Below, piece by piece: positions 56,634 through 64,000 of a stretch of 64,000 nt of DNA (its first letter is position 1; every line of letters starts with the position of its first letter). The notes under the pieces were generated by a model. It made no database searches. It was not told where the DNA came from and saw only the letters and a program-made list of their open reading frames with translations. A program made the position numbers and the translations under genes. The stretch is from Lepidodermella squamata (lineage: Eukaryota; Gastrotricha), in the NCBI GenBank assembly GCA_047495785.1, contig JBLDXI010000042.1, positions 2,480,001 to 2,544,000 on the forward strand, read 5' to 3'.

Positions 56634-58715
56634 TCAACCAATAACGTGTCCTTTGAAACAAGGCATGCAGAGTTCAGGAATACCAGGGCAAGTCTTGCAA
56701 AATGTAAAAAAATTGCCCCTCAATTTGCAACGCGAACAATTCAAGAAGTTAACCGTGTTCCATCGCGAGCGACAGGGGTTAACGGTAAGAACTCGCTTGA
56801 CAGCTAACTCGTGACCGGCATAGGTAGAAATTGCACCAATTTGGATTATCGGAAAATCGCCCTGAAAATCATCGGTATATAATTGTCAAGATATTTCCCT
56901 CAAGCTTATACTTTAGTTTCAGTTTTGTTATGAACCACAAAACACTTCAAACAAATCTTGGGCGATTTCGGGCAGGAAATGCAGCGGTACTTAGCGGATC
57001 GTGTTTTCTTACAAACACGGCATCGAAAGCTGCTGCCCGATGTTGCCTTTATCAAATGATTCGGCGACGGCATGCCGTTATCCAATGGCACATTCTCCCA
57101 ATTAACAAATTGTGAGGGAATTTGTCTACAATGCAATAGATCAGGTAGATTTGTCGTAAGGTCACAGACTTCGGATTGCACCATTTTCGACGAATCTTCA
57201 ATTCCCTCAGCAGCCTATTGATAAGTTTTCAAAAATGAAAAAAATTAAGGCGACTTTGACTTACCGTCATTTCCTCGAAACCATCATCGCTTATTTCGAC
57301 TGGCGTGATTTCAGGATCGCAATTGAAGCCAGACGATGATCGGCTCTCGGCCACAAGACGTTGCACAGCAACCTTAACAAAATTAAATGAAATTTAACAT
57401 AAAAATCTGGATACCTACAACATATGGCTGCACAACTTCCGGGGACTTTCCCGATTTCAAGCTGATATAAGTAGAGCGTGTCCCAGAATTTCGATTTGGC
57501 AACTTTTTGTAGGAAATTCAACAATTTTTTTTTAACCCGGAAACCCCCGATGGTAACTTCGGTAATTTTCGGTATTTTACCTGGTTTGACCAAATTTCTC
57601 CAGACTTTTTTAATCTCAAACAGGTGACATGACTGACTTCATTACTGTTGTCGGGATTTCTTGAATATTTCTACAAATTTTCTGGCCATGAGATGTGACT
57701 TCGTCTCTCATTTTAATGTTTCTTCACCCTGTCTTTCCTTGCGTTACTCATGGGACACGCTGTATATGACTATATTTGTACAGGTTGGCCAAAAAGAGCT
57801 GCAGGGGGCAAAGTTTCGAGAAATTTAAGAGTTTCATGGGCAAAAGAATGCTTGAAATTCTTCAATATCTTAAAGCCCCTCATTAAATTGATGCGCAGTC
57901 AATGAATTTCGCCCCCTCTTTCGGCTCTTTTTGGCCACCCTGTAAAAGGCATATTGTGAGTTACCACAAGGAAATAATTAACCCGTTTAGACCGGCATCT
58001 AGGATTTTAATGCTACGGTCATAATCTTTTCAGGAATTAATGTTGGTATCATAAATATGAGGAAAAAATGTTGGTGACCCCATCCCAACCGTTTCCGAGT
58101 TACGCAATGTCCCATTTATGGGACGCTCGGTCATTCTTATAGGCAAATTTAGAAATAACCATATAAATCATAATTTTGTCATACTAGTGACTCAGGGCGT
58201 CAATAAAAGAGTGACGAGCCAAACTATCTCTATCATCATTTTGGGTGAACGAATAAGTCCAGAAAGTCCAGACAGCGTGCAAACGAAGCGAGGAAAAGTT
58301 TTGGATTGCTAGCGGGAAAAAATAATAAAAAATGTTTGGAAATAGGGATTTTTTCTGGAAATTTTCAAACTATTTACAGGGAGCGCTCCATTTTCGCATG
58401 TTCTGCAGCCGTGAATTTACCCTGAATTTATACCAAAATAAGCGTTGCTCATCCTTTTTTCACGGAAGAATAGGAAGATAAGAGACGGAAGAGGAAGAGC
58501 CTACCAATGTTGTCTCCGATTCACGACAGAGTGTTTCGATCGATAAAATTCGAGGCCGCTTCGAAGAATGTTTCCGAGTCAAATCCAGAGGCTCATCAAT
58601 CTAAGCGAGAGAGAATAAATAATAATTTAAAGAAAGAACAAGAAACGTGAAAACTTGCCATTGGTTTCAATGTAACATCAGACGTGAAATCAAGTAACTC
58701 CAGTTCGAAGTTCAT
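56634..58715 (-). CDS. CRD-array protein 22: PLDLT motif and two short CRDs
   Basis: Five exons (58715-58677, 58600-58505, 57372-57265, 57214-56912, 56861-56634), all phase 0, give 257 residues. Exon 2 carries EPLDLTRKHSSKRPR, a PxDLS-like motif followed by a basic patch. Then an acidic region, PNHLIK, CRD a (RCRVCKKTRSAKYRCISCPK, SPKICLKCFVVH), YAGHELAVKR, and CRD b (NCSRCKLRGNFFTFCKTCPG, IPELCMPCFKGH). The short spacing in these CRDs gives the clearest likeness to the piggyBac domain. Intron 2 (58504-57373) contains two TA-flanked MITEs. The first exon is the least certain part, chosen because GAT|GTTACA splices in frame to the PLDLT exon. Confidence 0.68.
57474..57762. mobile_element. TA-flanked MITE with GAGCGTGTCCCA ends
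   Basis: GAGCGTGTCCCA at the left pairs with TGGGACACGCTG at the right, each bordered by TA. It is 289 bp long, without a coding frame, inside intron 2 of array gene 22. A remnant of the same left end occurs near 40005-40090. Confidence 0.75.
57781..57942. mobile_element. TA-flanked MITE with CAGGGTGGCCAAAAAGAGC ends
   Basis: CAGGTTGGCCAAAAAGAGC on the left is complementary to GCTCTTTTTGGCCACCCTG on the right, with TA on both sides. It is 162 bp long with no coding frame. It lies 17 bp from the preceding element and has a degenerate relative at 13931-14073. Confidence 0.8.
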
Positions 58716-58954
58716 AATCAATCGATTCAATGTATCTGACCTATTTAAAACCGATTTGCCAACTCAATTTGCGAAAAGAAGCGTTACATTTTTAATCGAA
58801 AAAATTGAGTTTTCGCCAAACAGAAGATGGTCAGAAACAACAAAGGCAACATGCATCAATTCTAATAAAAAAACTGAGGCTACGCTTTTCAAATCAACCT
58901 GTTTGAGCTGAAACAAGGCGCTGGGACTTGGGTTGAAATACAAAAATCACCCGA

Positions 58955-59478
58955 TCACATGTGTTTTAAGAAACAGCTTTTGCATAACGTCGGCTGCGAA
59001 GGGCAAGTTCCGCAAAAATATGAAGATTTGCCGAAACACATTACACAATTTCGTTTTCTGATGGTGTCCCATTTTAGCCCGCACGATCGTATTCGGCGCT
59101 TCAACATCAGTAAGTGTCCTTCCCAGCTTCCAGTGGCAACGACTTTGACGACACGAGTAACGTCCTAAAACGAAACGAATTCAAAAATAACAGTGCGTGC
59201 GTTTCTTTCGCAGAAACTATTACCCCGGCTGTGCGGTCATGTTGTTGAAAGCAACGTAGGCATATTGCGGGGCGAGCAGTCGAGCAGTTAATAGCAGTTT
59301 TACCATCGGGCCCACATATCGTGCATGGCTCGCCATGCTCGGCGTGTTGGTAAAGTGCGCGCAGCCGCGGCAGAATTTTCGTGTCAGGGAGGACAGGAAT
59401 TTCTAGAATTGTCGACCATTCGATTATTTGGGGTGTATTATTCCTGGTTTTTAGCGACAGGTCAAGAGGTTCGGCCAT
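58955..59478 (-). CDS. CRD-array protein 23: PLDLS motif and two short CRDs
   Basis: Two exons (59478-59224, 59164-58955), phase 0, give 154 residues, starting MAEPLDLSLKTRN with an exact PLDLS. CRD a is compact (PCTICGPDGKTAINCSTARP, AICLRCFQQH), with the second cysteine pair reduced to one recognisable Cys. Exon 2 has SWEGHLLMLKRR, then CRD b (NCVMCFGKSSYFCGTCPSQP, TLCKSCFLKH), and stops right after. It is the smallest complete two-CRD member and is related to member 22. Confidence 0.75.
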
Positions 59479-59732
59479 CAAAAATAATTACTAACAACAA
59501 TAAAGAAAATAAAATGATACATTGTCGCAAACAATAAAATTTTTAGACTGTACAAGACATGCAAGCAAGATGAGCTGTAACGTAGATATTTCAATAGTCA
59601 AAACTCAAAACCACTGCATCAAATTAGGTCATCGAAAAGTCTGCGTCTGCCTCCGGCTCGGAAATCGTTTTGCCCCTACCGCGCGGATAAGCGAATATCT
59701 GATACAAAATTGGGCATTCAAATTATTGAGTT

Positions 59733-60146
59733 TCAAGAGGAAGAAACTGAGACCTCAGTGGCAACTGGCAGCTGTTGAGGTGGTGGATCAGGGTTGAACG
59801 GCGGTTGGAACGGAGTTAGGTGTTGCTGGAAAGGTTGTGCCATGGCTGCTGGAGGAACAGACCACGCCGGTGGGTTATAACGGGGATCGCAAGGATTGTT
59901 ATAGATGGCAGGCGGGAAAGTCGCTTCAGTCGGCTGATAGAGCGGCTGCTGATAACAAGTCGACGTAATGACGCTCTTCCCGTCGCCAACGTAATAAAAA
60001 TAATTGGTCGGCTGGGAGATTTCGTTGGGTGGTGGCGCTAGGTGGCCATTTATATGGCCGTCGTAGAAAAACTCAGGATTGTCCGTCGTTAACGGGCAAG
60101 AATTACAACGAAACGAATGATAATCGGCAGGTGCAATCGATAGCAT
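59733..60146 (-). CDS. CRD-array protein 24: C2H2 finger, Pro/Gln-rich, no CRD
   Basis: A single exon of 137 residues. It opens MLSIAPADYHSFRCNSCPLT and completes a C2H2 unit with GHINGH, matching the N-terminal finger of other array members. The rest is rich in Pro, Gln, Tyr and Asn. I find neither the CP-x2-C unit nor a CRD in frame or in an obvious downstream exon. It may be the 5' exon of a gene whose other exons I could not connect, or a family member reduced to its first finger. It is the 5'-most gene of the array. Confidence 0.55.
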   Translation of the reverse strand: MLSIAPADYHSFRCNSCPLTTDNPEFFYDGHINGHLAPPPNEISQPTNYFYYVGDGKSVITSTCYQQPLYQPTEATFPPAIYNNPCDPRYNPPAWSVPPAAMAQPFQQHLTPFQPPFNPDPPPQQLPVATEVSVSSS

Positions 60147-60684
60147 AAAAACAGCTAACCACGGGCAGAAAACAGTAATTTTAACAGCTGAAAAAGGAGC
60201 CCAGAATCAAGTTGAACGGTAAAACGAGGCAGTTGTAAATGCTCACGAAGGCCACTTCGCGGAGAATGACAGAAGTACGAGGGCTGTCGATTATTGCTCG
60301 TTTATTGCTCAGCGCGTTTACGGTCTAATAAAACGTTCGCGCCGCCGTGCAGCGAGAACGCGCACTCGGCACTCGACTACTTATTACTCGGTAAGTACTT
60401 CCTGGCTAAACCACGTAACACCAATTTGTTTTCATTTCATTCATTATTGCCCGCTGTCATCGAAATCAAAGTGTTGACGCTTTTTGACGTATTGGGGCAA
60501 AATCTGAGAAAATCTCACAGACCCTGGTGATTAACTACTTGAAATAGAAAACCGGTCCATTTTGAAATACAGCTATAATATGCGAGGTGCCTTCACGCCG
60601 ACTTGTAGCTAATGACCCGAAAACGAGTTCGTTGAAGGCTTCTAAGATGTATTTGCGCTTATCGTTTAATTTCGACGGCGAAAA
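60147..60684. promoter_or_regulatory. Divergent intergenic region at the array's right border
   Basis: The array (minus) and the secreted-protein gene (plus) diverge from this 538-bp region, so it should contain both promoters. No definite motif can be assigned. Confidence 0.3.
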
Positions 60685-61249
60685 ATGACTGCTGCTACTG
60701 CTGTTTTGCTGTTTTCATTAGTTCTGCTTGCCATCTGCAGTGGTGTGATTTCTAATCCCGTATCATCGGGGTAAATTCGAAAATATTTCACCAGCTATAA
60801 TATTATTAGAAATGATCATTTTTAGTGAGATGCCGATGTTGTTGGCGGATGAGTCTCTTCTAGTGACCGATGGAGTGGCTGTTGTCGAGGACTCCGAGCC
60901 TGAGCCTGAATCGTCCGGCGTGGAACCGGAGAAAAAGAGCTTGATTGAAACCGCAACTTCGCCATCTGCGAATCCTTCACCTACCAGCACAGCGCTAATA
61001 CCAGTTAAACTCAGCATCACAAACACATCTTCGAATGAAACGCCCCAAAACTACGTGATAACGATAAAAAACGGTAACGATCAAAACGCTTCGCAGGTTA
61101 TCACCATAAGCGTGTCATCGACTGGTTCGGCTTCGAAGAGTGCCATCAAGCCTATAGTTAATCAAAGTCCGCCTATCGTCCATCAATCATCGGGCAACGG
61201 AAATTACTTCTTTTCTACTTCTTTTAACATCATCTTCAATAGCAATTGA
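60685..61249 (+). CDS. Small secreted Ser/Thr/Pro-rich protein
   Basis: Two exons (60685-60770, 60826-61249) give 169 residues; the Gly codon GG|T spans the intron. The first exon encodes a clear signal peptide (AVLLFSLVLLAICSGVIS). The mature part has an acidic stretch (VVEDSEPEPESSGVEPE), then Ser/Thr/Asn-rich sequence with several N-x-S/T sites and a hydrophobic-tinged C-terminus (NYFFSTSFNIIFNSN). There are no cysteines in the mature protein. I do not recognise the family; it may be a mucin-like secreted or cuticular protein. Confidence 0.7.
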
Positions 61250-61508
61250 TAGATCTATCATATTTTTTCAACTCATCATTTCTAAAATTAAACCTGTGAA
61301 AGTTGATGCCTTCGATCAATAAGGAAATATTTCTGAAAATAAATCATAGTAAGTGATCATTTTGGGTCGATTAAGTCGCCAGGTGTGCATAGTCTCATTA
61401 GCGAAATTAACTTATCACGTGTCATGACGATCAAAATTTTTAATCTCAGCAATTTCGCAGCTTCGCCTTCTAAAATGCTTACCTCGTTAGCAGATCCCAT
61501 GTAGTTCA

Positions 61509-61902
61509 ATGGCAGTCTCTAAAGAGCAAAAAAGGCAGTGTTTAGCTAAAATCTTGCTTGCAATTATGAGCATAGTAACAGCGTTGGGAACGTGTATTTT
61601 TGTCGCTGAACTGGTTAGAAAAATTCAATCGGCAGACATGAGGTACGATAACGATTAATTTTTTTTCATTATTTTACTGGCCTTATCTATTCAGTTGCTT
61701 GAACGGAACGATTCATAGTCATGGGATTAAATTCAACACTTTTATCGTAAATTCACGCCAGCAGAATGACGCAGCGAGATTGACCCTTTCTGGAGCGCGA
61801 AATGAACAGGTAATGACAACGACTGCACCCGAACAGGAACTGGCGAGAATGGCGAAAACCAGACGGATAATGCTTAAATGGGATAACCCGTATGAAAACT
61901 GA
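61509..61902 (+). CDS. Small single-pass membrane protein
   Basis: Two exons (61509-61642, 61695-61902) give 113 residues; the Ser codon AG|T spans the intron. After a basic N-terminus (MAVSKEQKRQCLAK) comes one hydrophobic segment (ILLAIMSIVTALGTCIFVAEL) at about 15-35, then a polar domain with an N-glycosylation-type site. The orientation is probably type II. I do not recognise the family. It lies on the same strand, 260 bp after the secreted-protein gene, and converges on the H2B gene. Confidence 0.6.
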
Positions 61903-61984
61903 GCTACGGCTTCTCAATAACTGCAATTTTTTATTCTTTTATTTTTTCAATTCATGAGAATAAAACACTGTTGCAACAACTTGT

Positions 61985-62000
61985 GGCCCTGAAAAGGGCC
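61985..62000 (-). terminator. Histone 3' stem-loop of H2B
   Basis: On the minus strand GGCCCTTTTCAGGGCC followed by ACAA lies 38 bases after the H2B stop. It is the canonical SLBP-binding hairpin that replaces a poly(A) tail in replication-dependent histone mRNAs. Confidence 0.95.
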
Positions 62001-62038
62001 GGTTCGGAGTCAGAAGACGGTGTTGATGTCTTCATGGC

Positions 62039-62413
62039 TTATTTCGAGCTGGTGTACTTGGTGACGGCCTTGGTACCTTCTGAAACGGCGTGCTTGGCAA
62101 GCTCGCCAGGCAGAAGGAGACGCACAGCCGTTTGTACCTCTCGACTGCTGATGGTGGCCTTCTTGTTGTAGTGGGCCAGGCGCGACGACTCGAGAGCGAT
62201 GCGCTCGAAGATGTCGTTGACGAACGAGTTCATGATGGCCATAGCCTTGCCGGAGATGCCGGTGTCAGGGTGAACCTGCTTCAACACCTTGTAGATGTAG
62301 ATGTTGTACGACTCGCGGCGGCGATGACGCTTTTTCTTCTCACCAGCGGTCTTCGGCTTCGCGGCCTTCTTCGAACCCTTCGAGGCAACTTTACCAGTAA
62401 CCTTCGGCGACAT
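62039..62413 (-). CDS. H2B: Histone H2B
   Basis: An intronless gene of 124 residues. The start is at MSPKVTGK, because the upstream in-frame extension is not histone-like. A Lys/Ala-rich tail precedes the histone fold ([39 protein letters not shown]), ending with the conserved [12 protein letters not shown]. It packages DNA with H2A. Gene structure (no intron, 3' stem-loop, divergent partner H2A) marks it as a replication-dependent histone. Confidence 0.98.
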   Translation of the reverse strand: MSPKVTGKVASKGSKKAAKPKTAGEKKKRHRRRESYNIYIYKVLKQVHPDTGISGKAMAIMNSFVNDIFERIALESSRLAHYNKKATISSREVQTAVRLLLPGELAKHAVSEGTKAVTKYTSSK

Positions 62414-62807
62414 GATGATTGATTTAGATTGTAAGCGGTGATAAAGCGAAAAGTTAATACAACTTCCGAACAATCTAGGCACGCAATTTCGCTATCGTTA
62501 TAACATCCGGTCGGCATTAGCGCGCGCGTCCTGTTACGCTAACGAGTGTGGCGTTTCAAATTAAGATGCGCACGTGCCTCGCAGCCAATAAATTTCGAGC
62601 AACGACGCGCGCGCGGTAAAACTACGCAATTTGATTGGCTAATAAAGTAGTAAACACCGAGTTTGAAAATTTGAACTTTTTAAATTGGAAAATCAACGCC
62701 AAAGTGGGGTATATAAGAGAAAATCAGGTGCTCGGCAAAATTTGTTCGTGCTCAGACTGCAAATTTCGCATTCTTTTCGCTTTTAAAACTCAACAACATC
62801 ATCAACA
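62414..62807. promoter_or_regulatory. Shared divergent promoter of H2B and H2A
   Basis: On the H2A side a TATA box TATATAAG lies at 62710-62717. CCAAT elements occur at 62585-62589 (direct) and 62634-62638 (as ATTGG). The H2B side has only a weak TTATAA at 62498-62503. Paired CCAAT boxes between divergent H2A and H2B genes are a common arrangement for S-phase coregulation. Confidence 0.8.
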
Positions 62808-63251
62808 ATGTCCGCTCCAGCTGCTGGTCGTGGTAAGGGAGGCAAGGCTAACCGCCAGAAGGCCAAGACGAAGTCATCGCGTGCTGGTCTCCAATTTCCG
62901 GTCGGTCGTATCACCCGTCTGTTGAAGCGCGGTAACTACGCCGAGCGTGTCGGCGCAGGTGCGCCCGTGTACCTCGCCGCCGTCATGGAGTACCTGGCAG
63001 CTGAAGTGCTCGAGTTGGCCGGTAACGCCGCTCGTGATAACAAGAAAACGCGCATCGTGCCTCGCCACATCCAACTGGCCATCCGCAACGACGAGGAGTT
63101 GAACAAGCTGCTGTCGCACGTTACGATTGCTCAGGGTGGTGTTCTGCCCAACATCCAGACCGTCCTGCTGCCCAAGAAGTCGGCTGAGGCACCCGCTGCC
63201 AAGCCGGCGTCTGGTGGCAAGAAGAAGGCCGCCGCTAGCCAATCTCAGTAA
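62808..63251 (+). CDS. H2A: Histone H2A with extended C-terminal tail
   Basis: An intronless gene of 147 residues. The core is standard ([67 protein letters not shown]). The tail after LLPKK is about 24 residues longer than in most replication H2As. It is rich in Ala and Lys and ends SQSQ, so Ser-Gln dipeptides sit at the very C-terminus, but the H2AX consensus SQ-[ED]-hydrophobic is incomplete. It may be a bifunctional H2A/H2AX-like protein. It has the 3' stem-loop and shares a promoter with H2B. Confidence 0.97.
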   Translation: MSAPAAGRGKGGKANRQKAKTKSSRAGLQFPVGRITRLLKRGNYAERVGAGAPVYLAAVMEYLAAEVLELAGNAARDNKKTRIVPRHIQLAIRNDEELNKLLSHVTIAQGGVLPNIQTVLLPKKSAEAPAAKPASGGKKKAAASQSQ

Positions 63252-63291
63252 GCGACATCATCATCTGGCAGCTTTTCAAAAAGCATGAACC

Positions 63292-63307
63292 GGCCCTTTT
63301 CAGGGCC
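63292..63307 (+). terminator. Histone 3' stem-loop of H2A
   Basis: GGCCCTTTTCAGGGCC followed by ACAA lies 40 bases after the H2A stop and is identical to the H2B hairpin. Confidence 0.95.
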
Positions 63308-64000
63308 ACAAGTTATTGCAACAGTGTAATAAAAGTCATTCCCGTTTCAAAAGAAATAAATTTGATTTGAAAAACAAATTACAATTTCCGTGACTCGTAT
63401 CAGTCTCGATGCACATCACGCCAACTTTTTGTCTATTGTCGTCGTTTTCTCTCGATAAATATTGTCTTGGCAGGGAAAGCAGACATCCTTTAATAATTAA
63501 CAACATTAATTTTTAACAACTTTAGCGTCATCCGATGTCGCATTTGACATGGGTGTTTACCTATTGTTCATGTGAGGCAAACAAAGCGGGGAACGATGCC
63601 GGAATTATTATAAATTCAATGTTTTCTGACTTACGCCGCCGCGCCGTATAGCTGTCGAGCTAATATTATATTCATTGGAAAATGCAAAGTGAAGCAGGAT
63701 TATACTGGCAGTCGAAAATTCTGAGCAACTGAGCCAAGCCACTATTAAGCCGTAAAGTCGAATTCCAGCTGCTGATCAAGCCTTATTTAAGCGCTATTTT
63801 CAACAATAATTCAATCCAGCTCACTAAAAATATAATTAATTAGCCTTTTATTATTTGAATGATTTACTGCGCGGCGTTTATCTGGTGTTGCGAGACCGTG
63901 AAATAAGATGGGGAATGGGGGAGAAAGATCCCGCCGGAGAGCAGCGGCAAAAACAAGATATAAATTTACTTTCTTGAAGTTGGAAATATTTCGGAAAACA
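63308..64000. other. Right-edge intergenic region, no gene seen
   Basis: Downstream of H2A. AATAAA near 63355 could provide an alternative polyadenylated H2A end. I find no further coding exon, repeat or RNA gene up to the window edge. Confidence 0.45.

Noticed and set aside
57419-57461. Possible 43-bp exon of array gene 22
   Set aside because: It has splice-like borders but breaks the reading phase; direct joining of the flanking exons is in frame.
57967-58000. TTAACCCGTTTAGACC as a second piggyBac-type end
   Set aside because: No matching inverted end with TTAA could be found within the next kilobase.
25060-60146. CRDs as RING, PHD or FYVE domains
   Set aside because: The eight zinc-ligand order could allow a cross-brace fold, but the spacing, the P-x2-C-x2-CF-x3-H end and the absence of RING or PHD signature residues fit the piggyBac type better. 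Kept as an alternative to be tested.

Overview
The window is nuclear DNA of an invertebrate animal with a compact genome. Introns are GT-AG and mostly 45-80 bp, genes lie tens to hundreds of bases apart, and replication-type histone genes carry the metazoan 3' stem-loop. Animal-only families are present: FNDC3, a class C GPCR, and a kringle/PAN protein. I cannot name the phylum. Many start codons have a 3' splice-site-like sequence just upstream and many same-strand genes are only 39-140 bp apart. This would suit a lineage with spliced-leader trans-splicing and operons, but that is inference.

Left part (1-24.9 kb): ordinary genes. These are the 5' part of FNDC3 (minus, runs off the left edge), an organellar Na+/H+ exchanger of the SLC9A6/7/9 type (plus), a Rac-like small GTPase with a long N-terminal extension (plus), an SRP (7SL) RNA gene (minus), a 1.2-kb inverted-repeat DNA element, a reticulon-like membrane protein (plus), a secreted DUF885 metallohydrolase (minus), a GABA-B-like class C receptor (minus), and a small orphan gene (plus).

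Middle (25.0-60.2 kb): an almost unbroken minus-strand array of 21 related genes plus relics. I count about 50 copies of one cysteine-rich zinc domain of the form C-x2-C ... [YF]-x-C-x2-C-x3-P-x2-C-x2-CF-x3-H. In my reading this resembles the C-terminal cysteine-rich zinc domain (CRD) of piggyBac transposases, but no transposase catalytic domain is present. Genes at the two flanks add an N-terminal C2H2 finger and a second CP-x2-C...H-x3-C finger. One has an AT-hook, and several begin with a PLDLS-like CtBP-binding motif. A central block (32.1-42.3 kb) is a tandem repeat of a two-gene unit (types M and L) in various states of decay. A 1723-residue kringle/PAN surface protein sits on the same strand inside the array. 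The intron of one array gene holds a 605-bp non-autonomous element with TTAA target duplications and CCCTTTCAC ends, the signature of piggyBac mobilisation.

Right part (60.6-64 kb): two small genes for a secreted and a single-pass membrane protein, then a divergent H2B/H2A pair sharing a promoter.

Working hypothesis: the array is a lineage-specific family of DNA-binding or corepressor-recruiting proteins built from a domesticated transposase DNA-end-binding domain, possibly acting on transposons much as KRAB zinc-finger clusters do in vertebrates. Gene models were spliced by eye using GT/AG sites, reading phase and similarity among paralogs. No computation was run.
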